Shown: positions 7,640 through 15,180, numbered from the stretch's first letter. The stretch: 19,905 bases of DNA from Nanobdellota archaeon (GCA_018821425.1 JAHJMH010000078.1:1-19905); one strand, 5' to 3'. Numbers and translations are program-made. Notes: a model not told the origin generated them from the sequence alone.

Positions 7640-9061
7640 TTATTGCTCCGTTTGCCTCAATTGAAGGAACCCGAGGAATATGGCGTTAATCACAACCACC
7701 GCAGTTATGATAACAACGGTAATCATTCCGGGACTCAGCGCAATTCCCAGCCCACTGATTCTCATCATCATAAGCAAAAGCATAAGGATCATAGGCGAAG
7801 CGATAACGACGCTGATATAAATATCCATGAACGTTTCGGAAGCCTTGCTCTGTTTCTCAATGTCAAGTCGATGTTCAAACAAAAGACTTTGCGACCTCTT
7901 ATCAAAGAATACTGGAAGATTTCCTCCAGAGGTAATCGTCGTAGCCAACCCGTTAAAAAGTTCAGAAAGTTTCCTGCTCGGACTGTTGAACGCTCGATTC
8001 CTCAACGCAGTAACAAGGTCATAACCATAAATATTTATTTCGTTCTGAAGTTTTGTCAACTCTTTTTCAATATGTGGATACTCTTTCGTGGAAATAATTA
8101 TCTCAAAGAGTTTGCTAGGTTCTATCATTGAACTCGAAATCGCGGACATGTGAATCGTTGCGAAAGGAAGCTCGGCGTTAATTCTTCTCTCGATAGATTT
8201 TCTTTCCGCTGAAGGATAAAAATATCCAAAGATGAAAGCCACGACAGGCAGAGCTATAATAATCCAGAAAAATTTCAAAAGTCTTGCGAGAAGACCTCCC
8301 TCTCCGAAAGAGATGAACGGCGGAGTCGCGCTCACGCTGAAAAACATGAAAAAAACAACTATAAAAACAGAAATGATTGCGGCTAAAAATGTCGAGAAAA
8401 AAACCGCTGAAATGTACGACTTTGGAACAATCTCCATATTCGATCGGATCAAATCTCTTTTGAGTTTATGGAACATTCCCCTGTCAAGAAGCGATGTTGA
8501 AAGATTGTAAAACATTTTGCTGGAAACCTTCATGTACTCGCTTGGCTCTCGTTCTCTCTTGAATTCAACTTTTTTATCTTTATTCTTCATCCTTTTTATC
8601 GTGAGTTTTTCCATGGGAGTCAGTTCGAAGTCTTCACCTTTCACATAGGTTACTCTTTCCGATGGAGGAATTTGCGCCCCTGCATTCATCATTTGTTGAT
8701 CCTGTTCTGACATTGTCTTAGAGTTTCGAAAATCTTCTGGAGAAATCGCTTTGACTTCGGGAGTAACCGGAAGAACTTGGAACTTTTTTTTACTTGCTTC
8801 TTCACTATTTTCCGGAGCAGATTTTGGCATAAGAGATTTTGCGAGCATAATTTCCTCAGCGATAGTTATTGCTTCTTGTCCCGTATTTCTAAGTAACCTT
8901 GTCAAAGATTCAATCTGAGAATAAGCCATTCTTTTTTCCTCGTTTGACCTTGCCATTCGAATATGTTCTAAAAGAGAGCCGAGCTCGCTAATCATCTTTT
9001 TCTCACGCGCGATTTTCTGTCCAAGTTCTTCAATTGTTATTGCTTTGTATGCTCTAGCCAT
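7640..9061 (-). CDS. TadB-like pilus platform protein with long N-terminal extension
   Basis: A 473-aa protein. Residues 1-75 are strongly helical and charged (predicted coiled coil, from KAITIEELGQKIAREKK to IAEEIMLAK). Residues about 76-175 are a polar, probably disordered linker. The membrane part begins near residue 178 with the TadB/ArlJ-type segment KMFYNLSTSLLDRG and NMEIVPKSYISAVFF, then helices at about 215-243 and 259-282, a T2SSF domain (about 295-420, with LPFATIHMSAISSSMIEP and TTITSGGNLP) and two C-terminal helices (about 424-440 and 449-467). It forms the platform with the downstream TadC-like protein. The roughly 175-residue cytoplasmic extension is unusual for TadB and may contact the ATPase or the adjacent 56-aa helical protein; that is inference. 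Its ATG overlaps the stop of the 56-aa gene (TAATG). Confidence 0.88.
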   Translation of the reverse strand: MARAYKAITIEELGQKIAREKKMISELGSLLEHIRMARSNEEKRMAYSQIESLTRLLRNTGQEAITIAEEIMLAKSLMPKSAPENSEEASKKKFQVLPVTPEVKAISPEDFRNSKTMSEQDQQMMNAGAQIPPSERVTYVKGEDFELTPMEKLTIKRMKNKDKKVEFKREREPSEYMKVSSKMFYNLSTSLLDRGMFHKLKRDLIRSNMEIVPKSYISAVFFSTFLAAIISVFIVVFFMFFSVSATPPFISFGEGGLLARLLKFFWIIIALPVVAFIFGYFYPSAERKSIERRINAELPFATIHMSAISSSMIEPSKLFEIIISTKEYPHIEKELTKLQNEINIYGYDLVTALRNRAFNSPSRKLSELFNGLATTITSGGNLPVFFDKRSQSLLFEHRLDIEKQSKASETFMDIYISVVIASPMILMLLLMMMRISGLGIALSPGMITVVIITAVVVINAIFLGFLQLRQTEQ

Positions 9062-9231
9062 TATCTTTCAATCAATCCCAGAATTCTTCTCTGCGTAAGG
9101 ATTACCTCCCTTTTCATCTTATTAAAAGTTTCAGAATCTTCTTTTCCATAAGCTTCTTTCAATCGCACGAACGCACTCTCAAGAGTTCGAACGAGTTGAT
9201 TCAGAATCTGAATGTCACCTTCTTTTACCAT
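9061..9231 (-). CDS. 56-aa helical protein inside the pilus operon
   Basis: This short gene reads MVKEGDIQILNQLVRTLESA and continues through FVRLKEAYGKEDSETFNKMK to TQRRILGLIER before TAA. It is charged, helix-forming throughout, and has no membrane segment or signal. Its stop overlaps the ATG of the TadB-like gene (TAATG) and its start lies 34 bases after the ATPase stop, so it fits the operon exactly. The pattern of hydrophobic residues suggests a two-helix coiled coil similar in character to residues 1-75 of the TadB-like protein next door. A cytoplasmic accessory of the ATPase or platform is the likely role, by context only. No family recognised. Confidence 0.75.
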   Translation of the reverse strand: MVKEGDIQILNQLVRTLESAFVRLKEAYGKEDSETFNKMKREVILTQRRILGLIER

Positions 9232-9265
9232 TAAAGAAAAAGCATATTCGCGTTATTAAATATTT

Positions 9266-10810
9266 TCATTGAACACCGAATTTCTGGAGAACTTCTTCGG
9301 GCTTTTTGTAATACTGGGTAACGTAATCTTGAAATTTCTGGAAGTCGAAAACTTTGGCTTCATACATTTTGTAAATCAATTGCGCTCTCTTCCTGAATTC
9401 TTCCTGAAGTTCTTTTGTCGTGATTCCAAACCTCTCAGAAATCTTCCCAAATATTTTACTGTTCTTTTTAAAATAGAACTGGTCTTCTTTCGCATTCCAA
9501 GCGAAAGGCGTATTCGTCAGCGCTACGCCCTCAGAGGTTACGTTAATTATTTCGACTATTTCTCTGAGTTTTCTTGTCTCGTGCTTATCCACAATTGCGT
9601 GAGTCATAATGCAGACGCAATCAAGAACATTAAGCAGCGTCGGAGAAAGTTCAATCGGCGGCGTCTCCAATCTTTTTATAACAGTGTCAACAGAATCTGC
9701 GTGCATAGTGCTTATGGATGAGTGACCAGATGCCATACCCTGGAACAGAACATATGCTTCTTTACCTCTGACCTCACCGACGATAACATAATCTGGATTC
9801 TGTCTGAACGACGCTCTAAGCAAAGTGAAAAGGTCAACCTCTCCCATCCCTCTCGCACCGATTGCTCCACGCGACACGCTAGGCAGCCAGTTCTCTCTAG
9901 GAAGATTCAATTCACGCGTATCTTCAATCGAAACAACACGGGCTTCCGGAGGAATGAAGAACGCGATAGCATTAAGCAGCGTCGTTTTACCCGAAGAAGT
10001 TCCCCCGGTAATCAACAAGTTCATTTTGTACTGAACAAGAATCCAAAGATATGCAAGCATCTCAGGACTTAGAGTTCTGAACCCTATCAATTGCGGCGGC
10101 GTCCAAGGAGTTTTAGTGAATTTTCGAATTGTGAATGTCGGCCCTCGGGATGTTATGTCCTCAGTATAAGTTGCATTTACACGACTTCCATCCGGAAGAG
10201 TTCCGTCAAGAATCGGCGACGCATAAGAGATGTGCTTCCCGCTTCTTTGCGAGAGTTTTTCAACAAAATTCTCGAGCCGTTCCATGTCTGTAAAAACAAG
10301 ATTCGTTTTAAGATTCCTGAAAACTCGATGAACAATATAAACCGGATGGTTCGCCCCGTTACATTCAATATCTTCAACAAAATAATCTTTAAGCAAAGGG
10401 TCTATCTCATTAAAGCCGACAAAGTCTCTAACCAGATAATAATATATTTTCTTGTAAGTTTCATAAGACATATTTATCCCAAGTTCAAACGCAATCATCT
10501 TAAATCTTCGGTCAATATAATCCAATAGCGAGTCTAGATCTTTCTCAACAATCGTGTCGAAATCTATCATGTCCCTCATCGCTATGAGTATTTGTTCTCT
10601 AAAATACGCCTCCGTTTGATCAAGAACAGGTTCTTCAATCGCGTAAACAACTTCGTAAATTTTTGGATCCCAGTAAATATGGATAAACGCGAACGGAGAA
10701 ATCACACCGTACCTTACATCAATAGTTGTTTTATCTTTAACCCTTTTCAGCGCTGGCACTTCCGGCGAAAAATTCATCGCAACTCTTGGATAATCTTTTA
10801 TTCCTGCCAT
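9266..10810 (-). CDS. TadA/ArlI-type (VirB11-like) secretion ATPase
   Basis: A 514-aa cytoplasmic hexameric ATPase that powers pilin assembly. The N-terminal domain (about 1-240) includes the VGFNEIDPLLKDYFVEDIECNG segment typical of archaeal TadA/ArlI proteins, then LDGTLPDGSRVNAT. The C-terminal RecA-like domain shows Walker A GGTSSGKTT (residues 269-277, Lys275), an Asp box SIEDTRE (294-300), Walker B DYVIVGEVRG (340-349) and a His box GHSSISTMHAD (362-372). All catalytic motifs are intact. It lies between the pilin genes and the platform genes. It starts one base after the 190-aa pilin-like gene stops. An archaellum (ArlI) is less likely than a pilus because no archaellin, ArlH or other arl genes accompany it. 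Confidence 0.95.
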   Translation of the reverse strand: MAGIKDYPRVAMNFSPEVPALKRVKDKTTIDVRYGVISPFAFIHIYWDPKIYEVVYAIEEPVLDQTEAYFREQILIAMRDMIDFDTIVEKDLDSLLDYIDRRFKMIAFELGINMSYETYKKIYYYLVRDFVGFNEIDPLLKDYFVEDIECNGANHPVYIVHRVFRNLKTNLVFTDMERLENFVEKLSQRSGKHISYASPILDGTLPDGSRVNATYTEDITSRGPTFTIRKFTKTPWTPPQLIGFRTLSPEMLAYLWILVQYKMNLLITGGTSSGKTTLLNAIAFFIPPEARVVSIEDTRELNLPRENWLPSVSRGAIGARGMGEVDLFTLLRASFRQNPDYVIVGEVRGKEAYVLFQGMASGHSSISTMHADSVDTVIKRLETPPIELSPTLLNVLDCVCIMTHAIVDKHETRKLREIVEIINVTSEGVALTNTPFAWNAKEDQFYFKKNSKIFGKISERFGITTKELQEEFRKRAQLIYKMYEAKVFDFQKFQDYVTQYYKKPEEVLQKFGVQ

Positions 10811-10811
10811 T

Positions 10812-11384
10812 TTAATTTATAGTATCAAAGTTTATTATTGTATCCCCTAAACTGTCAGTTCCTTCATTTGATATTGAAATTCTGTACGGGGTGGAGGCTT
10901 TGCTGATTCGTCTCAGCGAGTCACTGTTTTGGAAAGTGATGTTGTATCCCACAGTATAATCCAACGTGAGATTGACGTTGTATGCACTGCCAACTCCCAC
11001 AGTGTAAACATCTATGTTTCCGCTACTAATTGTTTTACCCGGCTCGCTATATGCTTGCCTACTATCTATATTAAAAAAAACTTTATCATTTTCTCCGTCG
11101 ATGTTTAAAGTCCCTTTACTTATTCCGAGCTGGATAACTCTCTGATTTCCGGCAGTTCCGATGTTGCTCACGATAGAATCAATTTCCTCAAGAATTTTAA
11201 TCGATTGTTCAATCAATCCTCGGTCTTGAATTTCTTCTATTTCCGGTTTCACAAAAGCTAAAACAAGTCCGATAAGCGTGAATGCAATAAGAGTGTAAAT
11301 CACGGTTTCAACCCAAATTTGCCCACGTCTACTTCTCCGCGGCAAAATAAGATTACAAATAACAAACCTCTTTTCTCTTGTCAT
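10812..11384 (-). CDS. pilin-like protein with strong class III signal
   Basis: A 190-aa protein. RRSRRG followed by QIWVETVIYTLIAF gives a clear prepilin site: cleavage after Gly21, Gln at +1 and Glu at +5, then a hydrophobic helix to about residue 45. The n-region of 21 residues is long for the class. The ectodomain has no Cys after the signal and looks beta-rich (for example NVNLTLDYTVGYNITF), with sequon-like NLT and NIT sites. It precedes the ATPase gene by one base and follows the 172-aa pilin gene after 45 bases. A pilus subunit or minor pilin is likely. Confidence 0.8.
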   Translation of the reverse strand: MTREKRFVICNLILPRRSRRGQIWVETVIYTLIAFTLIGLVLAFVKPEIEEIQDRGLIEQSIKILEEIDSIVSNIGTAGNQRVIQLGISKGTLNIDGENDKVFFNIDSRQAYSEPGKTISSGNIDVYTVGVGSAYNVNLTLDYTVGYNITFQNSDSLRRISKASTPYRISISNEGTDSLGDTIINFDTIN

Positions 11385-11429
11385 ATTAATTTAAGCCAGA
11401 ATTGCTTTTAATATTTTTCCTTGATGAGA

Positions 11430-11948
11430 TTAGCACGTGCCAAAGTCCTGCACAGTATCTGCTACCTCACATTGAGTTCCATCTATAACTGGAATTATTT
11501 CAACTTTAATTGGCACTCCATCAATTCCTGCCGTAACCATATTAAAGATATAAGTCTCTCCTGATTCTTTCCCAGGAAGCGTAATCAATTCAATCTTCGC
11601 AAGACCGTCAAACATTTTTAAATTTGGTACCGTTGAGCCTATTTTTTTGATGCTAAAACTTTTCCCAGTAGTATTTGTGGAAATCCCAACAATGACTTCA
11701 TCAATATCCAGATCACCTATTTTTATGGAAAATTGGGTTTCTTCATCGACGGAGTCGTAGCAAGTGTACTTTCTTTCAAAGTTTACCTTTTCAAATAATC
11801 CAAAACAAGATTCCGCCTCGCTGGTTTCTGTGTTCACAAGATTTGAAACCGTCGTCCATACTATCCCAGCGATGACCATAGTCATTGCTATGAGAATAAC
11901 TGTCGCAATGATTACAGATAACCCTTTTTTATTATCCAGAATTCCCAT
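11430..11948 (-). CDS. archaeal type IV pilin-like protein
   Basis: A 172-aa protein beginning MGILDNKKG followed by LSVIIATVILIAMTMVIAGI, the archaeal type IV pilin N-terminal (Pilin_N/DUF1628) pattern: KKG cleavage site and an uninterrupted helix that would form the filament core. The ectodomain has four cysteines (SCFGL, YTCYD, TQCEV and the final GTC) that may form two disulfides. It starts three bases after the stop of the preceding pilin gene. Confidence 0.85.
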   Translation of the reverse strand: MGILDNKKGLSVIIATVILIAMTMVIAGIVWTTVSNLVNTETSEAESCFGLFEKVNFERKYTCYDSVDEETQFSIKIGDLDIDEVIVGISTNTTGKSFSIKKIGSTVPNLKMFDGLAKIELITLPGKESGETYIFNMVTAGIDGVPIKVEIIPVIDGTQCEVADTVQDFGTC

Positions 11949-11951
11949 TTT

Positions 11952-12431
11952 CTAAATTACAATTTCCTGCCCGTTTCGGTCCTCACAGACGTGGGTTTTC
12001 TCCCCCTCCGACGACATTCCAACAAGAACTGGAATCATGAGGACGTTAGTTGCGTCATCCAAATCTATTGAACTGTCTGAAAATACTGCACCTTGTTTCA
12101 ATCCTGTTAGTGCTGGCCAATTGTCCGAGATGTCTTCTATATTATCTGTTTGGTAACTTCTTCCCTTAGATACTTTTAACTTGACGCTATAAACAGGAAC
12201 GTTGCCTATATTTGATACGGTAAGGGTGTTGCCAGAATAACTTCCAAGCAACTGAACGTCGTCGCAAACGAGCGCAATGTTTCTTCCGCCGAATTTAGTT
12301 ACTGCTTCCTGCGTGAAACTTCTGAACCAGAGAAAAATTATAAGACCGATTACGATTACCATCACAACTAAAAGAACTGTCGCGACAACGGGCGAAACAC
12401 CTTTCTTCTTCTTTAAAATTTTAATTCCCAT
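11952..12431 (-). CDS. archaeal type IV pilin-like protein
   Basis: A 159-aa protein with the textbook archaeal pilin start: KKKKG then VSPVVATVLLVVMVIVIGLI, close to the KGVSPVIATLL consensus of the Pilin_N family. The helix runs to about residue 33. The ectodomain has an Ig-like strand pattern (NTLTVSNIGNVPVYSVKLKV, common in pilin ectodomains with the DUF1628 architecture) and two Cys (LVCDD, HVCED). It is the best candidate for a major pilin of this operon on signal quality, though expression cannot be judged from sequence. Confidence 0.88.
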   Translation of the reverse strand: MGIKILKKKKGVSPVVATVLLVVMVIVIGLIIFLWFRSFTQEAVTKFGGRNIALVCDDVQLLGSYSGNTLTVSNIGNVPVYSVKLKVSKGRSYQTDNIEDISDNWPALTGLKQGAVFSDSSIDLDDATNVLMIPVLVGMSSEGEKTHVCEDRNGQEIVI

Positions 12432-12468
12432 CTTTAGTTAGATGAATTTCCAAATTTATAAAACTTGC

Positions 12469-13026
12469 TTAAGCAAAATACTCGACGTTTTGCTCTGCCC
12501 TCGCCGTACCGCACCCAACAAATCTTTTTCGGTCGTCATCTACTTGCTGTCGTGTTGGGATAACACTCACAATTTTCGGGGTTCCGGTTAATTCCAAAAG
12601 GTCAAAGCTGTGCATTTCAGAATCTCCGGGGCTGAATGGATTGTTTTCATCGCTACCAATGAGGAAAATAACTGAACCTGCGAGAATTCCTGCACTGCTT
12701 TCTGTCTTGTTCAGATAAGAAGAAACATCAACATTTGGAACCTCATCTGCCGAAACAGTTGCCACATGTATAAAATATCCTGCTATGTTAAATCGCCCGC
12801 TGTTCACGACTTCTATTGTTAGTTTGTTACTGGTTCCGTTGAAGTTAGCACTTTTTAAGAAAACCGAGACGCCGTCGGGGCAATCAAGGGAATCTTGAGG
12901 AACGAAAGTTTTTAGCCACTGATAAATTCCCACGCTTATTGCGAGCGCAAAGACTACAAGGAGAACGTAGCCAATCATCACACTCAATCCTTTTTTATCT
13001 CTTCTTTTCAAAGTTTCCATTACCAT
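12469..13026 (-). CDS. archaeal type IV pilin-like protein
   Basis: A 185-aa protein with a class III signal: RRDKKG then LSVMIGYVLLVVFALAISVG and YQWL. The ectodomain carries an NxT-rich beta segment (FNGTSNKLTIEVVNSGRFNIAGYFIHV) like that of other archaeal pilins, and two Cys (LDCPDG, VGCGTA). The ATG at 13026 overlaps the end of the first operon gene by seven bases; a second ATG at 13020 would reduce this to nearly nothing. A 37-base gap separates it from the next pilin. Confidence 0.85.
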   Translation of the reverse strand: MVMETLKRRDKKGLSVMIGYVLLVVFALAISVGIYQWLKTFVPQDSLDCPDGVSVFLKSANFNGTSNKLTIEVVNSGRFNIAGYFIHVATVSADEVPNVDVSSYLNKTESSAGILAGSVIFLIGSDENNPFSPGDSEMHSFDLLELTGTPKIVSVIPTRQQVDDDRKRFVGCGTARAEQNVEYFA

Positions 13027-13562
13027 TTTACAACATATTCATTACTATTTAATTCTTCATGTAAAACAAAATAAATATTTCTTCCTATAGTCAGTTCAAA
13101 GTCATAACTTCTTCCATCTATGTAAAGAACGGTGCTGCTTTTTCCAGGATTAAATGTTTTAATGAAAACTCCGCTCTCCGTCGTGATTGTCGTGTTCGCG
13201 CTCCCTTCAAAAATTACAGATATGTCCTCTTTTTGATATCCCCTAACTGTGATATTAGTTGGCGTTCCGAACAAAAAGTAAACGTCCATTTTCCCCGTGG
13301 CTTGGTTCGCGTAATTTCCTGTGAAGTTTAACAGGGTCGTGTGAAAGTCCGCGTCGCTCAATGCGTTGTACATTCCGTAATCAATAACACTTCGACTTTC
13401 AATTTTGAGTTCTTGTTCCAAATCAAAAATCTGCGGGTTTGAATCTTTGCCGATGTAATTTGATATAGATACAATTCCGATGAGGATTGCCGCAAGCGCG
13501 ATTGCAGAAATCATATAAAATTGTCCGCGCTTGTCCTTATTGAAATTTCTTGAAATTTCCAT
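13020..13562 (-). CDS. pilin-like protein, first gene of the pilus operon
   Basis: A 180-aa protein. NKDKRG then QFYMISAIALAAILIGIVSI gives a prepilin-type signal with Gln at +1, but with no Glu at +5 (Ile/Ser region instead). The ectodomain has no Cys and has sequons (NFT, NIT, NTT). The lack of Glu5 suggests a minor or initiating pilin, since Glu5 aids subunit docking. It heads the operon. No convincing TATA box lies 25-30 bases upstream; the best AT-rich candidates are farther away (TTAATAAAC near 13684-13692 and CTATAAATC near 13766-13774), which would give a long leader. Confidence 0.78.
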   Translation of the reverse strand: MEISRNFNKDKRGQFYMISAIALAAILIGIVSISNYIGKDSNPQIFDLEQELKIESRSVIDYGMYNALSDADFHTTLLNFTGNYANQATGKMDVYFLFGTPTNITVRGYQKEDISVIFEGSANTTITTESGVFIKTFNPGKSSTVLYIDGRSYDFELTIGRNIYFVLHEELNSNEYVVKW

Positions 13563-13590
13563 TTTTACTTTTTTCTACCAAGATTCTTAG

Positions 13591-13634
13591 TTTTCTTTTG
13601 CAGCGTAGCTTTTCTTTTTCTAAAAGAAAAGCCC
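13591..13634. repeat. copy 1 of a 44-46-bp repeat containing an A/T hairpin
   Basis: The sequence reads TTTTCTTTTGCAGCGTAGC then TTTTC. It contains a near-perfect hairpin at 13608-13632 (GCTTTTCTTTT / AAAAGAAAAGC around TCT). It matches copy 2 at 13782-13827 with a few substitutions. It lies between the SRP RNA gene and the pilus operon and may end or attenuate transcripts; on the minus strand it would fall in the leader of the operon. Confidence 0.6.
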
Positions 13635-13692
13635 GTTTGTAAAAAAGAAACCCATTTTCATGAAGAAGAAAAGGAAAAATAGTTTATTAATT

Positions 13693-13707
13693 TTCGCACG
13701 ACGCGAA
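13693..13707. repeat. short perfect inverted repeat
   Basis: TTCGC-ACGAC-GCGAA has two perfect five-base arms around a five-base loop. It sits in the gene-free stretch between the SRP RNA and the pilus operon. Too short to assign; an operator is possible. Confidence 0.3.
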
Positions 13708-13781
13708 TTAGTGCTCTGCCTAACTCAGAATTAATTTAGACAGCTTAAAAATAATTCATTCAGCGATTTATAGTTACCACT

Positions 13782-13827
13782 TTTTCTTTTACAGTGTAGC
13801 TTTTCTTTTTTGTAAAAAGAAAAACCC
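13782..13827. repeat. copy 2 of the A/T hairpin repeat, abutting the SRP RNA 3' end
   Basis: The sequence TTTTCTTTTACAGTGTAGC continues as a TTTTCTTTTT / AAAAAGAAAA hairpin, like copy 1 at 13591-13634. On the minus strand it directly follows the SRP RNA, and the words CTACACTG occur both at the RNA end and inside the repeat. Confidence 0.6.
13814..13824 (-). terminator. T-run terminator of the SRP RNA
   Basis: On the minus strand the closing helix of the SRP RNA and GGG are followed at once by TTTTTCTTTTT, the kind of T-run that ends archaeal transcripts. Confidence 0.55.
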
Positions 13828-14094
13828 AGTGTAGACCCAGAAGCTAGCTCGGAGTTCGTCAAAAAGCGACCCTCTGTTCTTCCTCAGTTCTGCGACCCGC
13901 CAAGCACCTTAACAGATGTTTAGGGCTGCTCCGATCAAGGCCTGACCCGTTTCGCACCTGCAAGATCGAGGCGGACAAAACGTCAACGTCCGAACGAGGA
14001 CTCTCCGACGAAGTTCGTCACACACTTCCTTGCAGTATGCCTAAAGTCCGTTTGCAAATAGCGGAGGACTAACCCGCTTACCTGGTCTACGGGG
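13825..14094 (-). ncRNA. SRP RNA (archaeal 7S RNA)
   Basis: About 270 nt. The universally conserved SRP54-binding part of helix 8 is at 13923-13948: on the minus strand GGGTCAGG and GGAGCAGCCC flank the apex, keeping the CAGG/AGCAG symmetric-loop bases. The ends pair: GTAGACC near 14084-14090 with GGTCTAC near 13831-13837. The 5' domain has two hairpins, AGCGG/CCGCT (helix 3) and TTGCA/TGCAA (helix 4). Their loops carry complementary AGTCC (14066-14070 on the plus strand as GGACT) and GGACT (14045-14049), as in the loop-loop contact of archaeal and Bacillus-type SRP RNAs. The apical loop is UUGAUC rather than GGAA. The RNA scaffolds SRP54 and SRP19 for co-translational membrane targeting. Exact ends are estimates. 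Confidence 0.9.
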
Positions 14095-14110
14095 AAAGGA
14101 GAAATTAGGA

Positions 14111-14120
14111 GTTTTTAAGA
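14111..14120 (-). promoter_or_regulatory. TATA box of the SRP RNA gene
   Basis: The minus strand reads TCTTAAAAAC, centred about 22-26 bases upstream of the estimated RNA 5' end near 14092. It lies just after the stop of the HEPN-like gene, giving the RNA its own promoter. Confidence 0.5.
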
Positions 14121-14127
14121 TTGTTGG

Positions 14128-14877
14128 TTAGGGTTTTAAGGAGATTTTTTCCTTTTCTAATTGATAAGATTCTTTGATAAAAAATGCTAATTGGACTGTT
14201 GCCATTGAATATGCTAAAGATTCCCAATTATCCATTTTTTCTAGTTTAGCCTTGTGAACTATCTTATGTCGAATGTATATCATTTTCTGTATTGTATTTA
14301 TCATCCTTACAAATTTCTCTTTCTCTTTTGGAAGTATGAAACTTGCACCAAAGTTTCTAATAATGAATCTTGTTAATTCTTTTTCAAGCAATTTTCCGGG
14401 TTTTTTCTTAACTAGTTCTGGGAAATGGAATCTCTTGGTTTTCTTTGTTGCAATAATCTCAAAGTTTTTAGGAACGTTTAGAACATCCCCCAACCAAGCA
14501 ATGTCTCTAAAATCTTGGAAATTCATTTCCTCGATTATTATTTCAGATAACCCAATCTTATTTTCTTTTATTTCTTTAATATCTTCTATCTTAAATCTTA
14601 AATCATTTAATTTCTTTAACTTCTTTATCTCTTCGAATTTAATCACATTCTCATCCAGAGCTTTTTTAAAAATTTCTCTAAGGAAATTTTCTAAGCAAGA
14701 AACAAGATAAACAACAAGTTGAATCCTTGACTGATATTGTTCCTCTTTGCCAAATTTTTCCATCATTACTTTCCTTTCTAAATAAAGAGCCCTTACAATT
14801 TTATCCTCAAAGGCACGATAAGGCTCTTTCTTTTCTACAATCTGTCTACTCTCTAGTATTCTCCATTTTTTTAGCAT
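14128..14877 (-). CDS. HEPN-like all-alpha protein, possible ribonuclease
   Basis: A 249-aa, mostly helical, lysine-rich protein without signal or membrane segment. An N-terminal helix with SRIQLVVYLVSCLENFLREIF (about residues 50-70) and a C-terminal helix with IYIRHKIVHKAK, giving R203-x4-H208, match the Rx4-6H signature and the general layout of HEPN (RiboL-PSP-HEPN type) domains, many of which are RNA-cutting toxins or defence effectors. No nucleotidyltransferase (MNT) antitoxin or other defence gene is next to it, so a toxin role is not supported by context. The gene lies directly upstream of the SRP RNA gene on the same strand, ending eight bases before its TATA box. HEPN assignment is by motif and fold pattern, moderate confidence. 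Confidence 0.65.
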   Translation of the reverse strand: MLKKWRILESRQIVEKKEPYRAFEDKIVRALYLERKVMMEKFGKEEQYQSRIQLVVYLVSCLENFLREIFKKALDENVIKFEEIKKLKKLNDLRFKIEDIKEIKENKIGLSEIIIEEMNFQDFRDIAWLGDVLNVPKNFEIIATKKTKRFHFPELVKKKPGKLLEKELTRFIIRNFGASFILPKEKEKFVRMINTIQKMIYIRHKIVHKAKLEKMDNWESLAYSMATVQLAFFIKESYQLEKEKISLKP

Positions 14878-14994
14878 CTAACTTTCCTAACAAAAACTCC
14901 CTTAAAACAATTATTCTTCTCCAATATACATTATCAATCCCTTCAGAAAAATTAAAAAAACAAAAATAAAATAATCTTAATTTTTCTTGTTAAC

Positions 14995-15150
14995 TTACAT
15001 AGCTAACCAAGCAACTTGAAGTCCTATCCCAGCCACAACTAACCAACCCATACCCGCAACACCAAGTATCATTCCAACTCCACCGATAGCGATGGCAATT
15101 GCTGGAGGACTTTTCGCAAAAATATGAACTATTGTGTTCATTTTATCCAT
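14995..15150 (-). CDS. 51-aa glycine-rich membrane protein
   Basis: The gene reads MDKMNTIVHIFAKSPPAIAI and ends LQVAWLAM before TAA. After a short polar start, residues about 15-48 are one long or two short hydrophobic glycine/alanine-rich helices (AIGGVGMILGVAGMGWLVVAG). An AGGAG lies just upstream: 1-2 bases before the first ATG (15150) and about 10 before the second (15141), so the second Met may be the real start. A TATA-like box at 15181-15189 and a palindrome next to it support transcription. Function unknown. Confidence 0.6.
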   Translation of the reverse strand: MDKMNTIVHIFAKSPPAIAIAIGGVGMILGVAGMGWLVVAGIGLQVAWLAM

Positions 15151-15180
15151 TCTCCTATTTAATGTGACAAACTTAAGAAA

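Noticed and set aside
7301..8131. A 276-codon open frame on the plus strand
   Set aside because: It lies antisense to the two platform-protein genes, has a low-complexity, histidine- and asparagine-rich translation with no recognisable domain, and no promoter or start signal.
9266..10810. Archaellum motor ATPase (ArlI) identity
   Set aside because: The ATPase is of the same superfamily, but no archaellin, ArlH, ArlF or ArlG genes are nearby and two separate platform genes follow, so a Tad-like pilus is the better reading.
13680..13775. Possible tRNA in the gap between the SRP RNA and the pilus operon
   Set aside because: No T-arm GGTTCGAATCC-like motif, anticodon stem or acceptor pairing could be found on either strand; only the short TTCGC/GCGAA repeat is present.
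14128..14877. A HEPN/MNT toxin-antitoxin module
   Set aside because: No nucleotidyltransferase or other small antitoxin-like gene is adjacent; the neighbours are the SRP RNA and a 51-aa membrane protein.
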